From NCBI GenBank assembly GCA_028290305.1, contig JAQGKC010000013.1, positions 15,903 to 79,902 on the forward strand: DNA of 64,000 bases. The letters run 5' to 3'. Source of the DNA: Bradyrhizobium sp. Lineage in GTDB: Bacteria; Pseudomonadota; Alphaproteobacteria; Rhizobiales; Xanthobacteraceae. Both the position numbers and the translations under genes were made by a program. Positions 45,099 through 52,797 of this stretch are shown here, piece after piece. Each line of letters begins with the position of its first letter. Position 1 is the first letter of the stretch. A model generated the notes under the pieces. The model had not been told where the DNA came from. It searched no databases and was given only the letters and a program-made list of their open reading frames with translations.

Positions 45099-45921
45099 GC
45101 CAACGAACCATATTGATGGAATTCATTCGCCGACGCTCGATGAGCGCGAGGTGCCATATCGGGGTGGCCGCCTTTTAGTGGAACCGATCGTCTCGGTGTC
45201 CTGGCTCACCGCCGCCGCTGTCATGGCATTATGGGCGGGCGTGACGCTTAGCGGCTGGGCCGATCCGTTGTTTTTGCCAGATCCAATCTCGGTGTTGCGC
45301 GCGTTATGGAATCTCTCCGTTCACGGAACGCTTCTGGCGGATATAGGCGTGTCGCTGCTTCGGATCTTGAGCGGCTGGACCATCGGCACGCTGGCCGGCC
45401 TGTTCGTGGGAACACTGATGGGTGTGTCGAGCGTCGCACGCTCGGTCGGCACGCCGTTGATCGGCACGCTGTTTCCGATACCAAAGATCGCCATGCTTCC
45501 GCTGTTCATATTGTGGTTTGGAATTGGCGAGCCGTCGAAAGTTGCGACCATCGCGCTGGGCGTATTTTTCCCGACGGCCATCAGCACCACCAGCGGTGTC
45601 GAAAATGTCGGCCGTCAATTGGTCCGGATGGGATTGAGCTTCAACCTCCCGGCTCGTTCGATCATTTTCAAAGTGCTGTTGCCGGGCGCTCTCCCGGCCA
45701 TCCTGGCGGGGTTTCGCATCTCCTCGGCGCTCGCGCTGATCTTGCTGGTCTCTGCTGAAATGATCGGGGCGGAAAGGGGAATTGGTTCGTTCGTGCTGCA
45801 GGCTGGAAGCCTGATGCAGACGGATCAACTGCTTGCCGGTGTCGTGGTGCTGTCCGTGCTTGGATTCCTGATCAGCCTGATCGTGTCTCGCGTGGAGCGC
45901 AGCGTTTTGACATGGCGCTGA
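45085..45921 (+). CDS. ABC transporter permease (SsuC/TauC type)
   Basis: A 278-aa membrane protein with about six helices. The EAA loop is ARSIIFKVLLPGALPAILAGFR, and the FPIPKIAMLPLFILWFGIGEPSK segment is typical of the family. It is the last gene of the importer operon and is convergent with the GMC oxidoreductase gene, with 53 bp between them and no clear terminator hairpin. Confidence 0.93.
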   Translation: MSIAEPTNHIDGIHSPTLDEREVPYRGGRLLVEPIVSVSWLTAAAVMALWAGVTLSGWADPLFLPDPISVLRALWNLSVHGTLLADIGVSLLRILSGWTIGTLAGLFVGTLMGVSSVARSVGTPLIGTLFPIPKIAMLPLFILWFGIGEPSKVATIALGVFFPTAISTTSGVENVGRQLVRMGLSFNLPARSIIFKVLLPGALPAILAGFRISSALALILLVSAEMIGAERGIGSFVLQAGSLMQTDQLLAGVVVLSVLGFLISLIVSRVERSVLTWR

Positions 45922-45974
45922 GCATCGCGAAGAGCAGACATTGCTTGGCCGCAGCCTGATCTGCCTCGGACGAA

Positions 45975-47672
45975 TTACCTGCGAGAGAGCAGAACATCGC
46001 TGATCTTTTCAGCAATCATGATGGTCGGGATGTTGGTATTTGCGGTGGGCAGACGCGGCATCACCGAAGCATCGGCGACATAGAGATTTTCGCTGCCGAT
46101 CACCTTGCCGCCGGGATCGACGACGGCATGTGGGTCACTGGGGTCGCCCATCCGGCACGTGCCTGTCGGGTGCCAGACGCCGAACACGCTGCGATGAACG
46201 AAGTCCGCAAGCACGTGCTCGTCCTTGATCACATCCTGAAACGCGGTTCCGTTCAGCAGAAATTGCTTGATCACGAGATGACGAAATCGCGCAGGAAGAT
46301 CCAGCAGGGCGCCGAGGACGGAGGCCGCCAGTCCGTTGGCGCGGCTGAACTGGCTCAACCGCTTGATCCGCGGCGAAAACGACGCCGGAAAGAAATCCTC
46401 GGCAGCGACATTGAGCGCCGGATGGATGACCAGCGCGGAAAGCATCTTCACCGCCGCCATCATCCGTTCAAGGTCGCGCTGGTCCCCGAGGAGGTTGAGG
46501 TCGACGGATGGATATTGCCGTGGGTCGGGCGATGACAGCGAGACTCGCCCGGCGGAATAGGGCCGGTTGCACCAGAGGAAATAAAGACCGAGCCGCGCGC
46601 CGAGTTGATGCCAGCCGGCACGGGCCGACGCGGTGATGTACATGTCGGAGCGATCGCAACCATCAACGCCGGACGAATAGCGCAGCGCGACGAAACTCGC
46701 CCGCCTTTGCAATCGGGACAGCCGCAGCGATCGCGGCAGGAACTGACAGAAGGTCAGCGCGGGATGGTCGCGCAAATTGCTGCCGACGCCGGGCCGGTCG
46801 ATGACGACGTCGATTCCGAGAGCGCGAAGCGCGGCCGCCGGTCCTATCCCGGCCCGCATCAGAATCGCAGGCGAAAGAATGGCGCCCGCCGTCACGATCA
46901 CCCGGCCGGCGCGGACCGACACGCTCTCGCCGTTCCGAGTCACGCGAACGCCGGCGGCGCGGCGTCCGTTCAACGTCAGACCATCGACGATGGTATCAGC
47001 CCAGATGGTCAGATTCTCGCGGCGGCGCGTTGCTGCGTCCAGATAGCCCGACGCCGTCGAGACGCGGCGGTCGTCCCGATTGGAGAACGCCGGCGGGAAA
47101 ATGCCGTCCTCGAACTCGCCGTTTTGATCGTGCCTGAACGGAATCCCCGTGGCAGCAAAGGCCTCGCCGACCGCTGCGCCGAACGCCGGCCATTGGGCTC
47201 GTGCAATCCGGCGGATCGGAAGCGGGCCATCGGTGCCGTGCAAAGGACCGCCGAAATCGAGATCGGTTTCCAGCTTGCGAAAATAAGGCAGGACGTCATC
47301 CCAGCCCCAGCCTTCGGCGCCGAGATCGCGCCACTCTTCATAGTCGCGCGGCAGGCCGCGATTGGCCGACTGCACGTTGATGCTGGAGCCGCCTCCCATC
47401 ACGCGCCCCTGTTCATAGGCGCGCGAAAACGCCGCTCCGTTTCCAACTCGGCCGGCCGATGCGGTGAGTCCCGGCCAGATATAGCGGTCGCCGTGGAACA
47501 ACGGCATCGGATAGCTGTCGAGGATCTCGGCAGGCTCCGCTCCCGGCAATGTATCCTGACCTGCCTCGATCAGCAGCACGCGGCGGGCACCGTTTGCCGA
47601 CAACCGATTTGCGACCACACAGCCGGCGGATCCACCGCCGATGATGACGTCGTCAAACTCCGGCTCGTTCAT
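45975..47672 (-). CDS. GMC family FAD oxidoreductase (alcohol dehydrogenase/choline dehydrogenase-like)
   Basis: A 565-aa GMC flavoenzyme. FAD motif IIGGGSAGCVVANRLS at the N terminus, GMC signature GRVMGGGSSINVQSANRG (about 90-107), and active-site His in VWHPTGTCRMG with the Asn-containing LPTANTNIPTIMIAEK at the C terminus. Start at ATG 47672, preceded by GGAG. It oxidises a primary alcohol to an aldehyde or acid. It ends the leftward operon that begins with the molybdenum hydroxylase, and might prepare the carboxylic acid for the CoA ligase. Confidence 0.92.
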   Translation of the reverse strand: MNEPEFDDVIIGGGSAGCVVANRLSANGARRVLLIEAGQDTLPGAEPAEILDSYPMPLFHGDRYIWPGLTASAGRVGNGAAFSRAYEQGRVMGGGSSINVQSANRGLPRDYEEWRDLGAEGWGWDDVLPYFRKLETDLDFGGPLHGTDGPLPIRRIARAQWPAFGAAVGEAFAATGIPFRHDQNGEFEDGIFPPAFSNRDDRRVSTASGYLDAATRRRENLTIWADTIVDGLTLNGRRAAGVRVTRNGESVSVRAGRVIVTAGAILSPAILMRAGIGPAAALRALGIDVVIDRPGVGSNLRDHPALTFCQFLPRSLRLSRLQRRASFVALRYSSGVDGCDRSDMYITASARAGWHQLGARLGLYFLWCNRPYSAGRVSLSSPDPRQYPSVDLNLLGDQRDLERMMAAVKMLSALVIHPALNVAAEDFFPASFSPRIKRLSQFSRANGLAASVLGALLDLPARFRHLVIKQFLLNGTAFQDVIKDEHVLADFVHRSVFGVWHPTGTCRMGDPSDPHAVVDPGGKVIGSENLYVADASVMPRLPTANTNIPTIMIAEKISDVLLSRR

Positions 47673-47727
47673 ATTTCCCAAACTCCAGGGAATGCGGCGG
47701 CCGCTGTGGCGGCCACCGCTTCCGAAA

Positions 47728-49062
47728 TCAGCGGAAATCGCCCTTGGTCTCGGGGATCAGCAACGCACCTATCAGGTAGATGGCGAAGATGACGACGATG
47801 AAGACCGACAGTGACATCGGAATCTGCGCCGGACCGGCACTCGCGAGCGACACGAAGGTGGGCATCATGCCGCCAAGCGCAAAGCCTATATTCCACGACA
47901 ACCCGGTGCCGCTGGCGCGGATCTCGGTCGGAAACCGTTCGTTGAGGAAGATCAGGATCGGCGCATAGCCGGCGTTGCCGAGGAAGGCGATCGCCAGCGC
48001 ATAAAACGTAATGGTGGTCGTGTCGGTTGTTTTTGCCAAGCCGAGGTAACAGACCGGCAGCAGAACGGCCATGCAGACCCCGACCAGAAGGAACGTCTTC
48101 TTGCGTCCAATGAAATCGCTGACGGCGCCGAAAAATACTGCCGACACCAGCGCCACCACGCTCGCGCCCATCAGGATCAGCGATGAGACGCTGTTGGGAA
48201 TGCCGTTCACCACCTTGAGAAAGGATGGAAGATAGCCGGAGGTCAGGTAGTAGCCGGCGCCGCCGCCGAAGGTCACCAGCAGATTGAGCAGCAGGACGTT
48301 GCGATATCTGCTTGAAAACAACGTCTTTACCGGCGCCTGGGTTGCCGCGGCTTTACCCGCAGCGGTTTTCTTCAATTGCTGTTCCTTGAAGAACGGCGAT
48401 TCTTCAAGGTTGGTGAAGATGAACCACCCAAGCAGCGAGCTCAGAAGTCCGGAGAAGAACATGCACCGCCATCCCCACACCGCGAACGCATCCCCGGGGA
48501 AGACCGATGACATGACCAGGAAGACGAACGATGCCAATAGCGCTCCGATGCCGGCGCCCCCACCACCAACAAGTCCGGACATCGCGCCGCGCCAGTTAGG
48601 CGGAGCCCATTCAGTGCCGATGGTGTGGGTCGAGGCAACCACTCCGCCGACGAATACGCCCTGAATGAGACGCAAGACCAGGAACAGCATCGGCGCAATA
48701 AACCCCGCCTGCGCGATCGTCGGCAGCAAGCCGAACGCCGCGGTGCTTATCCCGACGCCGACGATTGCGACGAGCATCGCGTTCTTGCGGCCATAAACAT
48801 CAGCGTAGTGACCGAAAATGGCCGAACCCACCGGACGCATCAGCAACGTCACTGCGAAGGACGCGTAAACCGCGGCAAGCGACAGAGTGGGGACAGTCGA
48901 CGGAAAGAACAACGCGCCGACGACCGGCGCAACATACAAAAGAATGAACAGATCGAACAGATCGAGCGACCAGCCGAGCACTGACGCCACGATCGCATTT
49001 CTCGCTTGCCGGCTTGCCGTGCGGGCCGGCGTTCCGGCCCCTTCAATGTTAGCAATTGTCAT
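47728..49062 (-). CDS. MFS transporter (metabolite:H+ symporter type)
   Basis: A 444-aa twelve-helix carrier. The loop 2-3 motif GHYADVYGRKNAML and the second-half DFIGRKKTFLLVG are the paired MFS A motifs. RLIQGVFVGGVVASTHTIG matches the MHS group that imports aromatic acids, citrate or shikimate. It is co-directional with the hydratase and CoA ligase genes upstream, so it likely imports the substrate of that pathway. Confidence 0.92.
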   Translation of the reverse strand: MTIANIEGAGTPARTASRQARNAIVASVLGWSLDLFDLFILLYVAPVVGALFFPSTVPTLSLAAVYASFAVTLLMRPVGSAIFGHYADVYGRKNAMLVAIVGVGISTAAFGLLPTIAQAGFIAPMLFLVLRLIQGVFVGGVVASTHTIGTEWAPPNWRGAMSGLVGGGGAGIGALLASFVFLVMSSVFPGDAFAVWGWRCMFFSGLLSSLLGWFIFTNLEESPFFKEQQLKKTAAGKAAATQAPVKTLFSSRYRNVLLLNLLVTFGGGAGYYLTSGYLPSFLKVVNGIPNSVSSLILMGASVVALVSAVFFGAVSDFIGRKKTFLLVGVCMAVLLPVCYLGLAKTTDTTTITFYALAIAFLGNAGYAPILIFLNERFPTEIRASGTGLSWNIGFALGGMMPTFVSLASAGPAQIPMSLSVFIVVIFAIYLIGALLIPETKGDFR

Positions 49063-49100
49063 TCTATTCCTCCCTGTTGCACCCCAAAATGATTTTGGTT

Positions 49101-49907
49101 TCAGCGCCCGACGAATTTCGGCGGGCGTTTTGCGTTGAAAGCTTCAACACCTTCTTTGAAATCGTCCGATTGACGCAGACGGCTGTAACAATGGCCTTCC
49201 AGTTCGATCGCGACCGTCAGCGTCGAATCTTCGGTATCGTTCAGAAGTTTCTTCGCCGTCCGCTGCGCCAGCGGCGCGAAGGTGCGAAGCTCATCGACGA
49301 GTTTGTCGGTCGCCTTCTCGAGCTCGGCGTCGGGCACGCATTCGGTCGCGATGCCCCAGTCGAATGCCTGTTTGGCGGGAATCCGCTTCGAGCGCATCAC
49401 GATGTCCTTGGTGCGGGTGATGCCGATCATTTTCTGCAAACGGGCCGAACCGCCTGATCCCGGGATTTGACCAAGCTTCTGTTCCGGCAGCGCGTAAAGC
49501 GTGGTCTCCGACACGATCCGGAAATCGCAGGCCAGCGACAGTTCGAAGCCCACTCCGAAGCAATAGCCGCGGTTAGCGACAATGACCGGCTTCGCGCAGC
49601 GCGTCGGCGAGGCAATGTTCCAGGCGAGCTTGGAAACCGTCTCCGGCGAAGCCTCCATGAAGCCACCGATGTTGCCGCCACTGGAAAAATGCTCGCCGAT
49701 GGAACGAACCACAATGATGCGCACCCGCGCATCCTCGTCGAGCGTCTCGAACACAAGCCGCAACTGGTCGCGCTGTGGCATCGAAACGACATTGTAGGGC
49801 GGCCGGTTGAGGATGATATCGGCGCGCTCATGCGCCTCATCGATTTCGACCTGGAAACCGTCGAGCTTGGCGAGCCGGCGATCTTCGAAATTGTAGGGAG
49901 AGGACAT
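49101..49907 (-). CDS. Enoyl-CoA hydratase/isomerase family protein
   Basis: A 268-aa crotonase-fold protein. Oxyanion residues lie in EHFSSGGNIGGF (about 70) and NRGYCFGVGFELSLACD (about 112). LPEQKLGQIPGSGGSARL carries a Glu in the position of the first catalytic Glu and the usual PGSGG turn. ATG 49907 follows AGGAAG. It is encoded 22 bp downstream of the CoA ligase, so it likely hydrates or opens a ring of the ligase product. Confidence 0.9.
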   Translation of the reverse strand: MSSPYNFEDRRLAKLDGFQVEIDEAHERADIILNRPPYNVVSMPQRDQLRLVFETLDEDARVRIIVVRSIGEHFSSGGNIGGFMEASPETVSKLAWNIASPTRCAKPVIVANRGYCFGVGFELSLACDFRIVSETTLYALPEQKLGQIPGSGGSARLQKMIGITRTKDIVMRSKRIPAKQAFDWGIATECVPDAELEKATDKLVDELRTFAPLAQRTAKKLLNDTEDSTLTVAIELEGHCYSRLRQSDDFKEGVEAFNAKRPPKFVGR

Positions 49908-49929
49908 GTAACTTCCTTTCTTGCTGTTG

Positions 49930-51477
49930 TTAGGCCGCGCTTGACGGCGGCGCTTGTTCACGCTGGTAGTCGCCCGCGACGAGCAGGCGGCGCAGCAGTT
50001 TTCCGACCGGAGATTTCGGCAAGGTATCGACGAAGACGAAACGCCGGGGCCGCTTGAAATTTGCAAGTCCGGATGTCCGGCAGAATTGTTCGAGGTCCTG
50101 CTCGGTGACGGCGCCCTTGCGCTTCACAAACGCCGTGACGACCTGGCCCCATTTCTCGTCGGCGAGACCGACGACGGCGACTTCAAGCACACCCGGATGA
50201 AGCGAAAGGCAGCTTTCGATCTCCACCGGCGAGACGTTTTCGCCTCCGGTGATGATCATGTCATCGACACGGCCTGTGACGAACAGATCGCCATCGCGGT
50301 CGACGAAACCGGTGTCGCCGGTGAAATACCAGCCATCTCGCAGCGACTTGGCGTCGGCGTCGGGCCGACGCCAGTAGCCCTCGAACGACTCATCGCCGGC
50401 CAGCAGCGCAGCGATTTCGCCTTCCTCGTTGGGACGAGCAATGTCGGCCGCCGACCTGGCGTTCAGTCTGACAACTCTAATTTGCTGATTGATTCCGGCC
50501 TTGCCGGCGGATCCTGGCTTGGCAGGCGCGTTCTGGTCGACGGTGAACGTGTAGATTTCCGAGCTGCCGTAATGGTTGACGAACAGATCGGGGTGGAACG
50601 CATCGTTCAGCGTCTTCAGCAGACCGTCGGTCATCGAGGCGCCGGCGAAACCGAGTTTTCGGACGCTCGAGACATCGGCCGACGCAAACCCCGGCGCATG
50701 GACCAGATCGTGGTAAAGCGTCGGCACCAGATACAGATTGGTGATATTTTCCTTCTCGATCAGCGCGAGCGCCGAGCTGGTGTCGTAGCGCGGAAGGCAG
50801 ACGAATGTGCCACCGATCAGCGACATCGCTATCAGCGAGCGAACGCCCATGGTGTGATAGAGCGGCATCACGCCGAGCGTGCGTTCGCCGCGCCGATAAA
50901 GATTTTGCGCGACATGCGCGATGCCTGCGGCCCGCTCGGCGCGGTGACGCCGCGGTACGCCCTTCGGCTTCGACGTGGTTCCGGACGTGTAAAGCATGAT
51001 CGACCAGGCTTCGGCACTCACGCGCGGCGTTACCTCGGCCGCAGGCTCGGCGACCATGCGGTCGAAACTGAACGCGCCGGCCGTGTCGCCGCCACCTGCG
51101 TGAACCCGCGGCAAAGCCGCCGCACGCTTCGATTCCTTGACGGCCTGTGCGGAGACGTCCTGATACACGACGGCGCAGGACTCGGAGTTCTCGATGCAGA
51201 AATCGAGTTCTTCCGCCTTAGTGCGCCAGTTGACTGGCGTGATCACAATGCCGGCCAGTTGACAGGCCCAATGCAGCGTCGCGGCGGCCTCGCAGTTCTG
51301 CAGCACCGTGGTGAGATGATCGCCGGGCTTCAATCCGATGCGGTCGAAGGAAGCAACGAGCGAGGAGATCCGCGCATACCACTGCGCGTAAGTCAGGCGA
51401 ATGCCCTCGTCGACGACAGCCAGAGCGTTGGGGTCACGCGCCACACTGGCAACAAAGCTGGTTCCAAGATCAAGCAT
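49930..51477 (-). CDS. AMP-forming CoA ligase (aromatic/aryl acid type)
   Basis: A 515-aa ANL ligase. The P-loop is IMLYTSGTTSKPKGVPRRHR. GWYFTGDTGFVDRDGDLF is the hinge and SPVGKLLRRLL the C-terminal lysine motif. ATG 51477 overlaps the 2Fe-2S subunit gene by 8 bp and is preceded by GAGAGAAG. Coupling to a molybdenum hydroxylase suggests that a hydroxylated ring acid, or the acid formed from it, is converted to its CoA ester. Confidence 0.9.
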   Translation of the reverse strand: MLDLGTSFVASVARDPNALAVVDEGIRLTYAQWYARISSLVASFDRIGLKPGDHLTTVLQNCEAAATLHWACQLAGIVITPVNWRTKAEELDFCIENSESCAVVYQDVSAQAVKESKRAAALPRVHAGGGDTAGAFSFDRMVAEPAAEVTPRVSAEAWSIMLYTSGTTSKPKGVPRRHRAERAAGIAHVAQNLYRRGERTLGVMPLYHTMGVRSLIAMSLIGGTFVCLPRYDTSSALALIEKENITNLYLVPTLYHDLVHAPGFASADVSSVRKLGFAGASMTDGLLKTLNDAFHPDLFVNHYGSSEIYTFTVDQNAPAKPGSAGKAGINQQIRVVRLNARSAADIARPNEEGEIAALLAGDESFEGYWRRPDADAKSLRDGWYFTGDTGFVDRDGDLFVTGRVDDMIITGGENVSPVEIESCLSLHPGVLEVAVVGLADEKWGQVVTAFVKRKGAVTEQDLEQFCRTSGLANFKRPRRFVFVDTLPKSPVGKLLRRLLVAGDYQREQAPPSSAA

Positions 51478-51988
51478 CTGTCTTCTCTCTGCTCTGATCT
51501 GCCAATTCCGCCGCGGCCTCGATGGCCGCACGTATGATCGGCGTATAGCCGGTGCACCGGCACAGGTGTCCGCTCAGCAAATCGCGGATGCTTTCCTCAT
51601 CCGGCCGCGGGTGATCCCGCAGGAAGCTGTCGAGCGACATCAGGATGCCGGCTGTGCAAAAGCCGCACTGCAGTGCGTGATTGCGCTTGAACGCCGCCTG
51701 CAAAATGCCGAGACGGCCCGCCGATGGCGCCAGGCTTTCCACGGTCCGGATCTCGCAGCCGTCGATCTGCGCGGCGAGCGTGAGGCAGGCGCGCGCCGGC
51801 TTACCGTCGATGCTGACCGTGCAGGCGCCGCACACGCCATGCTCGCAACCGACATGGGTGCCGGTCATTCCGATCTGATGCCGCAGGAAATCCGTCAACA
51901 ATAGCCGCGGTTCCGCCTCGGCAGCGCATGGCTTGCCGTTCAGCGAGAAGCTGATGGAGTGACGCTGGCCGGCCCGCAATCGGCTCAT
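51470..51988 (-). CDS. Molybdenum hydroxylase small subunit, two [2Fe-2S] clusters (CoxS-like)
   Basis: A 172-aa iron-sulfur subunit. The plant-type cluster is bound by Cys residues in GCEHGVCGACTVSIDGKPARAC, and the second cluster by CGFC and CRCTGY in the helical C-terminal domain. ATG 51988 overlaps the FAD-subunit stop (ATGA). It transfers electrons from the Mo centre to FAD in a xanthine dehydrogenase-type enzyme. Confidence 0.95.
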   Translation of the reverse strand: MSRLRAGQRHSISFSLNGKPCAAEAEPRLLLTDFLRHQIGMTGTHVGCEHGVCGACTVSIDGKPARACLTLAAQIDGCEIRTVESLAPSAGRLGILQAAFKRNHALQCGFCTAGILMSLDSFLRDHPRPDEESIRDLLSGHLCRCTGYTPIIRAAIEAAAELADQSREKTDA

Positions 51989-52797
51989 TGCAGCACCTCC
52001 CGCACCAGGTCGCGCCCGATCATGCGCACCAGGTCGCGGCGATACCGTGCCGTCGCGTGGACATCGTCGCGGGCGTCGAGTTCGTAAGCAAATCCGTTCA
52101 AGGCGTCGTCGAGCGCGCTGCCATCGAGGCGCGGAAAATCTCGCACCGCCGGCATGTCGGCAACGCCGCCGATGGCGAGACGAACGCCATCGGCCGTCGC
52201 CACAGCGGCACACGCGACAATGGCAAAATCGCCGTGGCGGCGTGCCACTTCACGGAATGCGCAGCGCTTTTGAGTGATTGGAAACGAAACGGCCTCAATC
52301 AATTCGTCGTCGGTGCGCGTCGTCGCCATCATCCCGGCGAAGAAATCCTTCGCTGCCACCCGCCGGCGCTGTTTGGCGTTGCGCAGATGCACCTCGCCGC
52401 CGAGCGCCTGCAGCACCAGCGGTAACTCGGCGCTCGGATCGGCATGCGCGATCGAACCGCAAACCGTGCCCCTGCTCCGCGTTTGCACATGACCGGTCCA
52501 TGGCAACGCCAACGCGACGAGCTGCAAACTCCGGCCGAGGTCCGGCCATTCCAGCAGTGAGGCCTGGCGGACCGCAGCCCCGACCTTGATCGTGCTGCCC
52601 TTGGTCTCGATCCTCGCGAGTTCGCCAAGCCCCATGATGTCGATCAGCGTTTTGGGTTTTGCCAGGCGCATGTTGAGCATCGCCATCAGCGATTGCCCGC
52701 CGGCGATGATGCGGGCGTCGCTTCCTTCCCGGCCAAGCACATCGAGCGCTTCGTCGAGATGTTCGGCGCGGACATAGTCGAACGCGGCGGGCTTCAT
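51985..52797 (-). CDS. Molybdenum hydroxylase FAD subunit (CoxM-like)
   Basis: A 270-aa FAD-binding subunit. IIAGGQSLMAMLNMRLAKP is the FAD pyrophosphate motif. GSIAHADPSAELP matches the second FAD loop (TIGG/ADP region). ATG 52797 overlaps the large-subunit stop by 4 bp. It passes electrons to an external acceptor. With the subunits on either side it forms the usual L-M-S heterotrimer. Confidence 0.94.
   Translation of the reverse strand: MKPAAFDYVRAEHLDEALDVLGREGSDARIIAGGQSLMAMLNMRLAKPKTLIDIMGLGELARIETKGSTIKVGAAVRQASLLEWPDLGRSLQLVALALPWTGHVQTRSRGTVCGSIAHADPSAELPLVLQALGGEVHLRNAKQRRRVAAKDFFAGMMATTRTDDELIEAVSFPITQKRCAFREVARRHGDFAIVACAAVATADGVRLAIGGVADMPAVRDFPRLDGSALDDALNGFAYELDARDDVHATARYRRDLVRMIGRDLVREVLQ

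Noticed and set aside
49954..51537. Plus-strand open frame of 527 codons antisense to the CoA ligase
   Set aside because: Composition and lack of motifs mark it as a shadow of the ligase.
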